DNA of 64,000 nucleotides from the NCBI RefSeq assembly GCF_026241515.1, contig NZ_JAPHPW010000011.1:1-64000 (forward strand). Direction: 5' to 3'. The position numbers and the translations under genes are program-made. Below are positions 26,872-35,163 of the stretch, piece after piece. The notes beneath the pieces were generated by a model. That model was given only the letters and a program-made list of their open reading frames with translations, made no database searches and was not told the origin of the DNA. The stretch's first letter is position 1. The number at the start of each line of letters is the position of its first letter. The DNA is from Vibrio sp. 14G-20. Its GTDB lineage: Bacteria; Pseudomonadota; Gammaproteobacteria; Enterobacterales; Vibrionaceae.

Positions 26872-27393
26872 ATGAAAGTATTAGCGATTGGCGCGACCAA
26901 CAGTAAAGCATCGATTAACCAACAATTAGCAGCGTACACCGCAAGTTTAGTCGAGGGCGCGCAAGTAGAGTTGCTCGATCTCAATGATTTCGAGATGCCC
27001 ATTTACAGTGAAGACAGAGAAAAAGAGTCTGGCGTTCATCAACACGCGCAGCGCTTTTTTAGCAAAATTGGTGAAGCAGATGCTGTGGTCATCTCTTTCG
27101 CAGAGTACAACGGTTCATACACTGCAGCCTTTAAGAATGTGTTTGATTGGACATCACGAATCGACATGAAAGTTTACCAAGGCAAGCCTGTTGTTATGCT
27201 CTCCACATCACCAGGCCCAGGTGGCGCAAGCTCTGTGTTGTCGTCTGCGGTAAATTCCGCACCTTATTTTGATGCTGATGTGAAGGGGTCGATGTCGGTG
27301 CCAAGTTTCTACGACAACTTTAATGTAGAAACGGGTGAGATCATCAATGCCGAAATGGCCGAGAGCCTGAAATCGATCATGAGTCAGATTTAG
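26872..27393 (+). CDS. NAD(P)H-dependent FMN reductase-family protein
   Basis: This flavodoxin-fold oxidoreductase has 173 residues. The flavin phosphate loop is AIGATNSKASINQQL, the loop VVISFAEYNGSYTAAFKNVFDW is characteristic of NADPH-dependent FMN/quinone reductases, and STSPGPGGASSVL follows. ATG at 26872 is chosen because AAGGA lies six bases upstream and the glycine loop then falls near residue 6. The longer frame from 26836 adds an unrelated leader. The SoxR-type promoter upstream suggests induction by redox-cycling compounds. Confidence 0.88.
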   Translation: MKVLAIGATNSKASINQQLAAYTASLVEGAQVELLDLNDFEMPIYSEDREKESGVHQHAQRFFSKIGEADAVVISFAEYNGSYTAAFKNVFDWTSRIDMKVYQGKPVVMLSTSPGPGGASSVLSSAVNSAPYFDADVKGSMSVPSFYDNFNVETGEIINAEMAESLKSIMSQI

Positions 27394-27507
27394 AAATCGA
27401 ATGACATCTGATTCAACAAAGCAGTTATGATCGTGGCTTATTTTCGTTGAGCTCTCTGTCAAAGTTTAAGGTCAACCATTGGTGAGGGCTGGAATATGCC
27501 GTTATTC

Positions 27508-27527
27508 TAAAGTTAAAGTAAACTTTA
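27508..27527 (+). promoter_or_regulatory. Inverted repeat before soxR, possible operator
   Basis: TAAAGTT and AACTTTA are separated by six bases, 31 nt before the soxR start codon. The spacing resembles MerR-family operators, but the sequence differs from the SoxR box at 26692. The cognate protein is uncertain. Confidence 0.4.
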
Positions 27528-27557
27528 AATATTTATGATATCAAGGATAGTGTAACA

Positions 27558-27998
27558 ATGAGAAACATCGTATACCTCACTATTGGTCAGCTGTCAGAGC
27601 GAAGCGGTGTCGCTCCTTCAGCGCTGCGCTTTTATGAAACCAAGGGGTTGATTGCTTCGATTCGCACTAACGGAAATCAACGTCGTTATCAGTCGGCGAT
27701 GCTGCGCCGAATCGCGCTGATACAAGTGGCGCAGTCGATAGGCTTTACGCTCGAAGAGATCACCGAAGAGTTGTCTACTTTACCAATGAACCAGACCGCG
27801 ACTAAGCGAGATTGGGAACGCGTTGCGAAGAAATGGCAGGGGCAACTCGACAGCAAGATGGCGCAGATTAAATCGCTACAAGAAAACCTAACCGGTTGTA
27901 TCGGTTGTGGTTGTTTGAGTATGCAGAAATGCCAATTGCTGAACCCTGAAGATATTCTGCATGACCAAGGGCAGGGCGCACAACGCATTGTTGAGTAG
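27558..27998 (+). CDS. soxR: Redox-sensing activator SoxR
   Basis: This MerR-family regulator has 146 residues. The N-terminal helix-turn-helix is LTIGQLSERSGVAPSALRFY, the dimerisation helix is in the middle, and the [2Fe-2S] ligands lie in GCIGCGCLSMQKC with the exact CX2CXCX5C spacing of E. coli SoxR. Oxidation of the cluster by redox-active drugs switches on promoters with a 19-bp spacer, one of which lies upstream of the neighbouring FMN-reductase gene. No soxS gene is present in the window. Confidence 0.95.
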   Translation: MRNIVYLTIGQLSERSGVAPSALRFYETKGLIASIRTNGNQRRYQSAMLRRIALIQVAQSIGFTLEEITEELSTLPMNQTATKRDWERVAKKWQGQLDSKMAQIKSLQENLTGCIGCGCLSMQKCQLLNPEDILHDQGQGAQRIVE

Positions 27999-28015
27999 CC
28001 CTGAATCAAGGTTCC

Positions 28016-28780
28016 CTATCTGAGATCGTCGAATCCAATACACTCTATCTGATGGTCGTTTAGCCACTGCTTTAATGCAGAGCTAGTGAGAAGTTGGTAT
28101 TCCTCAACACGCTTGTCACGATAACCAGATATTGACTTAAGCTCATCAGTGACAGAAAGCGATGGGTGACACATCAATTCGACAACCCCTTTAGGCATTA
28201 CGGTTTGATAGCTCAGTAGTAAATCTTGTAAACGAGCAAGTGATACGCCGTCATCGAAAAATCGCATATCAAAAGCGTCGGGTGTGGCGACTTTTAGTGA
28301 ATCTTGCCCATTCACAATGTTATCGATTCGTCTGACCGGAAGACCAATCTGATTGACGGTGCGAGTAAAAGCGGCTTTGAGTGGTTTAAATACACCGCCA
28401 AAGTGATGGCTATCGATGTGATTGATCATTAGTCCTGCATTGATGGCCGCTTGATATTGAGCGTTGAGCTCAAGTGTCACTTGCGCTTCGACGACATCGC
28501 CTTTATCGAACAGAGTGACGTTGTCTAAGAAGTTTCCTTGAGCATCCACCAAGCTAGGAACAAGCTCAGGTGGCGTCAGAGGTTTTCCAGCAGTAACGGT
28601 AAAGTGCAAACCAACCTCTGGGACTTTCCCTTGGTGATAAAGCTCCACAGCGTGTTGTGTGCCCGGCTGATTCATCATAATAGTGGTCGACTTGACCATA
28701 CCTGCTTGTAAGCAATCGACGATGCCGTGGTTAACACTTTCTGTGAGTCCGAAATCATCGGCATTTAAGATCAGTTTCAT
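28016..28780 (-). CDS. chbG: ChbG/YdjC-family carbohydrate deacetylase
   Basis: This 254-residue enzyme has metal-binding residues in ILNADDFGLTESVNHGI and INHIDSHHFGG, and the family motif VGLHFTVTAGKPL. ChbG removes an acetyl group from N,N'-diacetylchitobiose (or its 6-phosphate), which allows the next glycosidase to act. It is the second gene after a GH4 glycosidase on the same strand (102-base gap), which mirrors the functional link of ChbG and ChbF in E. coli. Confidence 0.88.
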   Translation of the reverse strand: MKLILNADDFGLTESVNHGIVDCLQAGMVKSTTIMMNQPGTQHAVELYHQGKVPEVGLHFTVTAGKPLTPPELVPSLVDAQGNFLDNVTLFDKGDVVEAQVTLELNAQYQAAINAGLMINHIDSHHFGGVFKPLKAAFTRTVNQIGLPVRRIDNIVNGQDSLKVATPDAFDMRFFDDGVSLARLQDLLLSYQTVMPKGVVELMCHPSLSVTDELKSISGYRDKRVEEYQLLTSSALKQWLNDHQIECIGFDDLR

Positions 28781-28882
28781 CGCTAGCCTTCTTATTACTT
28801 AGTTTCTATGCGTTACTCATCAGTGCGGCAAAGGTTGGTTGTCTTGTGCTCAATGTCAGTTGATTTTCTATCTAATTGCAGG

Positions 28883-30217
28883 TCAATCTAGCTTCAATCG
28901 GTGAGCAAAGGCTGGCATGAAGTCTAAGTTTTCACGGATGGTTTCTTGTAATGCTTCATCGATGTGCGAACCACTATCGACAATAGGGTTGAGAATCAAT
29001 GCGCGCTTGGCAATGGCGATATCGCCCGTCATTGCGGCTTTCACGGTGAGTGTTTCAAACTCTTTCATTTGCTGGATGAGGCGTAAGGTATCACTATCAA
29101 AAGGTTCGACATTCAATGGCAGGATCGCGCTGCTGGTGATCACCGAACTCACCTCAACTGCACAGTCGTCAGGCAGGCCTTGAATCGCACCATTATTACG
29201 AGTGTTGACGTGCATGATAGAACGTTTGTTGTTGTGAATACTGCTCATTAGCTCACAAGCTGCTTCAGAGTAGTACGCGCCACCTCGCTCTTCTAACAAC
29301 TGAGGCTTGGTGTCTAACATCGGGTCTTGATAGATCGCCAACAGTTGTTCTTCTACCTTAGCGACAAGGTCTGCTCGGTTGGTGCTGTTCTCTGAAGCGG
29401 CGAACTCTTTGTCGAGAATATCTCGTGATTGGTAGTAGTAGCGTAGGTAGGCACATGGCACGAGGTTCAATGATCGAATCACCTCGCCATCCCATTCAAA
29501 GGGAGGAATGTTTTTCGGCATCATTTGGTCGTTACCACCGAGTAACTGATCAATCACCTCACCGAGTTTATCTTTGCCTTCATGAAGCACTTTTCTCGCC
29601 CACACTAAGTGATTTAAGCCAGCAATTTGCATGGTAATGTCGGCACGTTCTGCACCTAGCATTTCAGCCGCGCCACGTTCCATGTTGACGGGTACATTGC
29701 ATAGGCCAACCGTCTTGATGGTTGAGTGTTTAATCAAGGCTTCGGTCACCATGCCTGACGGGTTGGTGAAGTTGAGAAGCCAAGCGTCTGGGCAGAGTGT
29801 TTCCATTTCTTTGGCAATTTCTAGCGCAATTGGGATGGTGCGACAGGCATTTGAGAAGCCACCTAAGCCATTCGTTTCTTGGCCAATCATGCGGTATTTC
29901 AATGCGATTCGCTCATCTCGCAGCCGCGCTTCCAAACGACCTGCTCGAAACTGTGAGCATACGAAATCAGCGTCGATTAGGGCAGATTGTCTATCTGTAG
30001 TGAGGTGAACAGCGATGTCGCAGTTGGCTTTTTTGATCATACGCTTGGTTAAATCCGCAATCACTTTTGCCTTGTCCATCCCTTCTTCGATATCGACTAA
30101 CCATAAGTCAGAGATCGGCAGTTCGTGATGACGATTAAGGAGACCTTCAATGAGTTCTGGGGTGTAACTTGAGCCACCACCAATTACGACAACTTTGAGT
30201 TTTTGATTCTGTTTCAT
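28883..30217 (-). CDS. GH4 family 6-phospho-beta-glucosidase (ChbF-like)
   Basis: This 444-residue NAD- and metal-dependent glycosidase has the Rossmann loop VVVIGGGSSYTPELIEGL. The GH4 motifs NFTNPSGMVTEAL, VGLCNVPVNMERG with the metal cysteine, and AGLNHLVWARK follow. Family members hydrolyse phosphorylated disaccharides such as cellobiose- or chitobiose-6-phosphate by a redox mechanism. ATG at 30217 is preferred over 30229 because GGTGAG sits correctly before it. The partner chbG suggests chitobiose. No PTS genes are nearby, so uptake must be encoded elsewhere. Confidence 0.9.
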   Translation of the reverse strand: MKQNQKLKVVVIGGGSSYTPELIEGLLNRHHELPISDLWLVDIEEGMDKAKVIADLTKRMIKKANCDIAVHLTTDRQSALIDADFVCSQFRAGRLEARLRDERIALKYRMIGQETNGLGGFSNACRTIPIALEIAKEMETLCPDAWLLNFTNPSGMVTEALIKHSTIKTVGLCNVPVNMERGAAEMLGAERADITMQIAGLNHLVWARKVLHEGKDKLGEVIDQLLGGNDQMMPKNIPPFEWDGEVIRSLNLVPCAYLRYYYQSRDILDKEFAASENSTNRADLVAKVEEQLLAIYQDPMLDTKPQLLEERGGAYYSEAACELMSSIHNNKRSIMHVNTRNNGAIQGLPDDCAVEVSSVITSSAILPLNVEPFDSDTLRLIQQMKEFETLTVKAAMTGDIAIAKRALILNPIVDSGSHIDEALQETIRENLDFMPAFAHRLKLD

Positions 30218-30320
30218 GTTGCTCACCATTTATTTTGTAGATTACGTGGTTTAATCTATATGATGGTTATGCGCACCAACAAACCAGTAATGATGAGATA
30301 TGAATTAATGAGGTTAATCC

Positions 30321-31205
30321 ATGGGGTTGTTCGAAAATCGCCAACAAACGCTGTCGCTGCTGCACACCTTTAGTGTTGCAGCCAAATATTTGAGTTTCAC
30401 GCAGGCGGCTGATGAACTCTGTTTGACTCAAGGGGCAGTGAGCCATCGCATTAAAAAGTTAGAGCAACAGCTGAAGTTCAACTTGTTCATTCGTAAAACT
30501 CGTAAGCTCGAATTAACGCCCGAGGGACAGCGTGTGTTGTCGATGCTCAACATCTCGTTTGAGTCGATATTCTCGGAGCTAACGGACATCAAAACCGGAG
30601 AGCTGAGCGGCGAATTGTATATCGCTACGTCGCCTTATTTCGCGTCTTCTTGGCTGATGCCACGCTTGCCTGAATTTAGAAAACTCTATCCAAATTTAAG
30701 CATCAAATTACAAACCAAACAGAACCAATCTGATTTCCAGTTTGAACCTTATGACGTGGCAATTTTCTATAGCGAAGGCCACTATCCGAATCATTATAGT
30801 GAGCGATTATTTACAGGCGTGAGAACGCCGGTTTGTAGCCCTAAATATGCGCAAAAACTCAATCTTGAAAAGGGTGTTGATCGCTTAGAACAAGCGCGCT
30901 TTATACACAGTGGTGATATCACCGCATGGCAACGTTGGTTGGAAGAAGCACAAGGCGATGTTGACTGTACTATGCAGTGTGATTATTACAGCGATAATCG
31001 CTTGGCAATGGATGCTGCAATATTGTCGATGGGAGTGGCTTTGGGGCGCCTAGAGTTCATGCAACCACAGATTGACCAAGGACTGTTGGTCGCACCATTT
31101 ATGAGCATCGAATCAGGAAAAGGTTATGACTTGGTGTGTCCGAAAGGGATGGATCAGCGAACCAAGTTCCAAGTGTTCTCTCAATGGATCAAGCAACAGC
31201 TATGA
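30321..31205 (+). CDS. LysR-family regulator, divergent from the GH4-chbG operon
   Basis: This 294-residue regulator has the N-terminal winged helix LSFTQAADELCLTQGAVSHRI and a C-terminal periplasmic-binding-like domain of the GcvA/DsdC kind (DNRLAMDAAILSMGVALGR). Its start is 103 bases from the GH4 start on the other strand, so it most likely controls that operon. The ligand is unknown. Confidence 0.88.
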   Translation: MGLFENRQQTLSLLHTFSVAAKYLSFTQAADELCLTQGAVSHRIKKLEQQLKFNLFIRKTRKLELTPEGQRVLSMLNISFESIFSELTDIKTGELSGELYIATSPYFASSWLMPRLPEFRKLYPNLSIKLQTKQNQSDFQFEPYDVAIFYSEGHYPNHYSERLFTGVRTPVCSPKYAQKLNLEKGVDRLEQARFIHSGDITAWQRWLEEAQGDVDCTMQCDYYSDNRLAMDAAILSMGVALGRLEFMQPQIDQGLLVAPFMSIESGKGYDLVCPKGMDQRTKFQVFSQWIKQQL

Positions 31206-31281
31206 CTAAATCTCACGGCTAGACAAAACAGAGTAGAAGGTCTAGTTTAGGTAGCTCTTTCAATAAAAGAAGAGGTTAGTT

Positions 31282-31662
31282 ATGTTCAGCCATGTTTTTC
31301 TTGGAACCGAAGATATTGAACGCGCGAAGTCTTTCTATGACCCAATCATGAAGGTGCTTGGCTACAACGAAGGTTCTGTCGACCCTAAAGGTCGCTGCAT
31401 TTACGTGAGTCAAACCGGTGTATTAGGTTTAACCAAACCGATTGATGGTCAGCCTGCAACGCACGGCAATGGCATGACGATCGGCTTCCTAGCATCTTCT
31501 CCTGAGCTGGTGGACGAATGGCATCGTGTTGGCGTAGAAAATGGTGGCACGAGCATTGAAAATGCCCCGGGTGCGAGAGGCTCTGACGAACGTCGTCTTT
31601 ACATGGCCTATTTGCGAGATCCTGATGGCAACAAGATCTGTGCAACTCACTTTATGCCATAG
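31282..31662 (+). CDS. VOC (glyoxalase/dioxygenase-like) family protein
   Basis: This 126-residue single-domain protein has the two beta-alpha-beta-beta-beta units of the vicinal-oxygen-chelate fold. Metal-ligand candidates are H4 (MFSHVFLGTEDIERAKSFY), an internal histidine (HGNGMTIGF) and the C-terminal end YLRDPDGNKICATHF. Relatives include lactoylglutathione lyase-like and resistance proteins. The substrate is unknown. GAGGTTAGTT precedes the ATG. Confidence 0.85.
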   Translation: MFSHVFLGTEDIERAKSFYDPIMKVLGYNEGSVDPKGRCIYVSQTGVLGLTKPIDGQPATHGNGMTIGFLASSPELVDEWHRVGVENGGTSIENAPGARGSDERRLYMAYLRDPDGNKICATHFMP

Positions 31663-31765
31663 TGGCGTATAATTAGATCGTATTGATTGTTCAGAGCTTG
31701 TGAATCACGGCTCTGAACTTGTAAGTTTTCCTGAAGACTCACAAATATTGCAAAGGATCTGTCAG

Positions 31766-32185
31766 ATGTCACCAAACGAACTGTTTTATGAGAGCTTTGA
31801 GCGCTGCAGGATCGACCAAGAATTTTTAGAAACCTTCTTGGCTGATTTTTGTGAGCACAACCCTAGGTTTTCAGAACGATTTGAAAGCATTGGATTAGAG
31901 CAACAAACCAAGATGCTCAAAGCTTCTATTATCCTAATCTATAACTCGTCAGGTTTATCAAGCGTGAGAAACTCGGTTAAGAGGCTGGGTAAAAGACACA
32001 AAGATTTGGGGATGGATATCTCAGAGCAAGAGCTAAATGAGTGGTTTAATTCGTTGCTCAACACCGTTAAAAAGTACGACCCGCATTATAACGAGCAAGT
32101 TGAGCAAGCGTGGGCAGAAACGCTTGATGCTGGCCTCAAGATCATGAAACAAGAATGTGTTGTGCCACACCCTGTGAATCAATAA
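31766..32185 (+). CDS. Globin-like protein
   Basis: This all-helical protein of 139 residues has features of a single-domain globin: PNELFYESFERC near the start, an NPRFSERF turn, a helix with possible distal residues (KMLKASIILIYNSS), and a candidate proximal histidine in VKRLGKRHKDLGM followed by a globin G-H-like pair (WFNSLLNTVKKYDP, WAETLDAGLKIM). Heme binding is inferred. GTG at 31700 extends the frame, but ATG at 31766 has AAAGGA eight bases upstream and fits the domain start. Confidence 0.65.
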   Translation: MSPNELFYESFERCRIDQEFLETFLADFCEHNPRFSERFESIGLEQQTKMLKASIILIYNSSGLSSVRNSVKRLGKRHKDLGMDISEQELNEWFNSLLNTVKKYDPHYNEQVEQAWAETLDAGLKIMKQECVVPHPVNQ

Positions 32186-32281
32186 GTAAGTCACCAGCAG
32201 CTTTTCTTGAAAGGTAGACTTCATTTGAAAGGTAAGCCATGAATACGGCTTACCTAAATTTCTAATATCCTGACTCTCTAA

Positions 32282-33055
32282 TCAAAAATGAGCTGCCCAA
32301 CCCACTAAGAAGCCTTGTGTGGCAGTATCGTATTCAAACGTGCCTTTATTTTCGTAATCAACCCAAGTGGATTTGTAGGCGAGATTTAAATCTGACCAGT
32401 CGTTAATTTGATAACGAACTCCTGTTAGCAAAGAACTGGTAAAGTCAGTGTCGCTGCCAAGCCCCATGTCTAGGCTGGTATGTACTGTCCAACTTTTGTT
32501 GAGTTCTTTGGTCCATCGAACACCGATAAGATAATCGATCCAATCTTCGTCTAACGATTTAGTTATGTCTGTAACGCCTCCAGGTTTATAGAGTCTCGTA
32601 TCTATGTCGTTGTCCCACCAACGTATTCCTGCCATATAATCAATATTGCCAAGATCGTATTGATAGCGTTTGAAACCTTTAACCTCCAGAACACCTTGTC
32701 TAATATCAATACTGCCTTTAAGAATATCGTTACTCACGCCTTGAACCAAGCCAGCTGAACCACTCAATTTCATGTAGCTGTAGTCTACATAGTAACCCCA
32801 TTGATTGTCGTAAACGCCTTCCAACCGCAACATTGCACCCATATCGATATTATCCATGATGAATTCAGGATCAACATCTACATCAGTAGGCGGCAATCCA
32901 CCGATCGTGCTGTTGCCTCGAATATTCAAAGCCTGAGCATAGATTTCAATACTGTGTTGCCATTTTTTTGTACTTGTTTCAGAGCTCGCTTCCTGAGCAT
33001 TAACGGTTGAGCTGACAACTAACATTGATGCGATTAAGTAATGCCACTTAGCCAT
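32282..33055 (-). CDS. Predicted beta-barrel outer-membrane protein
   Basis: This 257-residue protein has a signal peptide (MAKWHYLIASMLVVSSTVNA). A series of amphipathic strands alternates aromatic residues (WGYYVDYSYMKLSG, YMAGIRWWDND, SWTVHTSLDMGLG) and ends in a terminal phenylalanine (FLVGWAAHF), as is usual for barrel assembly. ATG at 33055 follows AGGGA. It is divergent from the DUF4345-arylsulfatase pair and may serve the same pathway. No specific family name is assigned. Confidence 0.75.
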   Translation of the reverse strand: MAKWHYLIASMLVVSSTVNAQEASSETSTKKWQHSIEIYAQALNIRGNSTIGGLPPTDVDVDPEFIMDNIDMGAMLRLEGVYDNQWGYYVDYSYMKLSGSAGLVQGVSNDILKGSIDIRQGVLEVKGFKRYQYDLGNIDYMAGIRWWDNDIDTRLYKPGGVTDITKSLDEDWIDYLIGVRWTKELNKSWTVHTSLDMGLGSDTDFTSSLLTGVRYQINDWSDLNLAYKSTWVDYENKGTFEYDTATQGFLVGWAAHF

Positions 33056-33193
33056 ATTGATATCCCTATATTCGATTTGAAATAGCACGATTATGAATGC
33101 CTGTTCTAACTATCCATTTTCCATATATGCAACTTGTATATCCCTGATTGTAGACTATGTTTTTTTTAAAGAGCCAAATTTTGAGAGAAGGGT

Positions 33194-33583
33194 ATGAAGC
33201 CACAAAGTATTTTCTTGTTAGTCGCGGTTGTGGGCTTAACACCCATAGCTCTGTCTTACGGTTATGCACCGGTTATTTCTCTGAACTACCTATTTGAAAT
33301 CGACGCGAGTCCGATCAACGTGACTCATATCTTCCGCGCTGTGATGGGGCTTTATTTGGCTCTGGCGTTATTTTGGGTGCTTGGCGCACTGTTCAAAAAG
33401 TATCGACTACCAGCGCTCTATAGCTTGGTGGTTTTCATGTTGGGTTTGGCTGCTGGTCGAGTCATTAGCTTGGTATTAGATGGCATGCCTCATTGGCTAC
33501 TTTTCGTCTATCTAATCTTGGAGTTGGGCTTCGGTTTAGTCGGTTTAAAAATGATTCATAAAGAGCAATCTGAAACAGTATAA
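33194..33583 (+). CDS. DUF4345 family membrane protein
   Basis: This 129-residue protein has four transmembrane helices and the DUF4345 pattern (INVTHIFRAVMGLYLALALFW, LGLAAGRVISLVLDG). The family is of unknown function. It is ten bases upstream of the arylsulfatase gene, so the two are co-transcribed. GAGAGAAGGG precedes the ATG. Confidence 0.82.
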   Translation: MKPQSIFLLVAVVGLTPIALSYGYAPVISLNYLFEIDASPINVTHIFRAVMGLYLALALFWVLGALFKKYRLPALYSLVVFMLGLAAGRVISLVLDGMPHWLLFVYLILELGFGLVGLKMIHKEQSETV

Positions 33584-33592
33584 GGACATTGT

Positions 33593-35095
33593 ATGAAAAG
33601 GATTTTCCATCTTCTTATCCTGAGTGTGTTGAGTAGCTTTTCGCTATCGGCATGGTCAGCTCAAGAGCAGCCAAATATCTTTGTTATCTTTACCGATGAT
33701 GTCGGTATATCGAACTTGAGTGCCTATCATAACGGCGTGATGAGTAGCGAAACGCCGAACATCGACAGCATTGCCGAAAAGGGCATGTTACTTACCGATT
33801 ATTATGCTCAACCTTCATGTACAGCGGGTCGTTCTGCATTCTTAACTGGGCAGTTACCGGTGCGAACAGGGATGCACTCTGTTGGGCTACCAGGTGGCCC
33901 TGTGGGTTTAAGCGCAGATACCCCAACGCTTCCTGAAATGCTCAAGAGTATGGGTTACATGACTGGGCAGTTTGGTAAAAACCACCTAGGCGACCGAGAT
34001 GAATTCTTACCGACAATGCATGGTTTTGATGAGTACTGGGGTTGGTTGTATCACTTGAATGCGATGGAATACACCGAAGATCCAGATTGGCCTAAAGATG
34101 GATCGTTAGATGCCTTTGCGCCTCGTAACGTGATCTACGCAAAATCGGACGGTAAGGGCGGTCAAACGATTGAAGATGATGGTGCACTGTCGATTGAACG
34201 TATGCGTACACTGGATGATGAAGTGAATAAACACACGATTAACTTCATTGAAAGAGCGGTTGAAGCGGATAAGCCATTCTTTACTTGGTATTGCCCATCA
34301 CGAGGTCACGTATGGACGCATCTTTCTGAAGAGTATGAAGCCATGCTTGGTCAGAATGGTTGGGGACTGCAAGAAGTGGTGATGAAAGATCTCGATGATC
34401 ACGTTGGTGAGATGCTTGCCAAAATGGAAGAACTCGGCATTGCAGATAACACCATCATCATTTTCACGGCGGATAATGGCCCAGAAATTATGACGTGGCC
34501 AGATGGCGGTATGACCCCATTCCATGGCGAAAAAGGGACAACATGGGAAGGTGGCGTTCGTGCACCAGCACTGGTGAGTTGGCCGGGCAAAATCCCAGCG
34601 GGCAGTGTCGGCAATGGCATCTTTGATGGTATGGATTGGTTACCAACGCTGATTGCAGCGGCGGGCGGCCCTACAGATCTGAAAGAGAAAATGCTGAAAG
34701 GTCACGATGGCTTTAAAGCGCACTTAGATGGTTACAACCAAGTCGATATGCTGACCGAAAAAGGTGAGTCGAATCGTAAAGAAATTTACTACTACGAACG
34801 AGACAAGCTACAAGCGGTTCGAGTGGGAGATTGGAAAGCGCACTTCGTGGTACAGAATCACGGTTGGAGCGGTCCGAAAGAAGAACTCAATGCTCCGTTA
34901 CTGTTCAACTTACGTCGTGATCCATACGAGCGAGCAGCTGAAGAGTCGGGCATGTACTTGAAGTGGATGGGGCAGAAAATGTGGGCGTTTGGTCCTGCTC
35001 AAGCGGCTATTCAGCAACACTTAGCAACCTTCGAAGAGTGGGCTCCCGTTACGCCTGAATCTCCGGCAGAGAAAACCGGCGGTGTGGGTAATTAA
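33593..35095 (+). CDS. Exported arylsulfatase (S1 sulfatase)
   Basis: This 500-residue type I sulfatase has a signal peptide (MKRIFHLLILSVLSSFSLSAWSA) and so acts in the periplasm or outside. The metal site begins IFVIFTDDVG. The cysteine that becomes formylglycine lies in PSCTAGRSAFLTG, a CxAxR form rather than the usual CxPSR. Further motifs are GKNHLGD and ADNGPEIMTW. It removes sulfate esters from an unknown substrate. A sulfatase-modifying enzyme is not in the window. Confidence 0.92.
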   Translation: MKRIFHLLILSVLSSFSLSAWSAQEQPNIFVIFTDDVGISNLSAYHNGVMSSETPNIDSIAEKGMLLTDYYAQPSCTAGRSAFLTGQLPVRTGMHSVGLPGGPVGLSADTPTLPEMLKSMGYMTGQFGKNHLGDRDEFLPTMHGFDEYWGWLYHLNAMEYTEDPDWPKDGSLDAFAPRNVIYAKSDGKGGQTIEDDGALSIERMRTLDDEVNKHTINFIERAVEADKPFFTWYCPSRGHVWTHLSEEYEAMLGQNGWGLQEVVMKDLDDHVGEMLAKMEELGIADNTIIIFTADNGPEIMTWPDGGMTPFHGEKGTTWEGGVRAPALVSWPGKIPAGSVGNGIFDGMDWLPTLIAAAGGPTDLKEKMLKGHDGFKAHLDGYNQVDMLTEKGESNRKEIYYYERDKLQAVRVGDWKAHFVVQNHGWSGPKEELNAPLLFNLRRDPYERAAEESGMYLKWMGQKMWAFGPAQAAIQQHLATFEEWAPVTPESPAEKTGGVGN

Positions 35096-35105
35096 TTAAA
35101 TATCA

Positions 35106-35140
35106 TAAAAAATCCCGCTCACACTGAGCGGGATTTTTAT
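35106..35140 (+). terminator. Terminator after the arylsulfatase gene
   Basis: The stem AAATCCCGCTC / GAGCGGGATTT has a short loop and T-runs. It also ends near the convergent LacI-family gene. Confidence 0.88.
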
Positions 35141-35163
35141 TGGAATGCGTTTTAACGTTGGTT

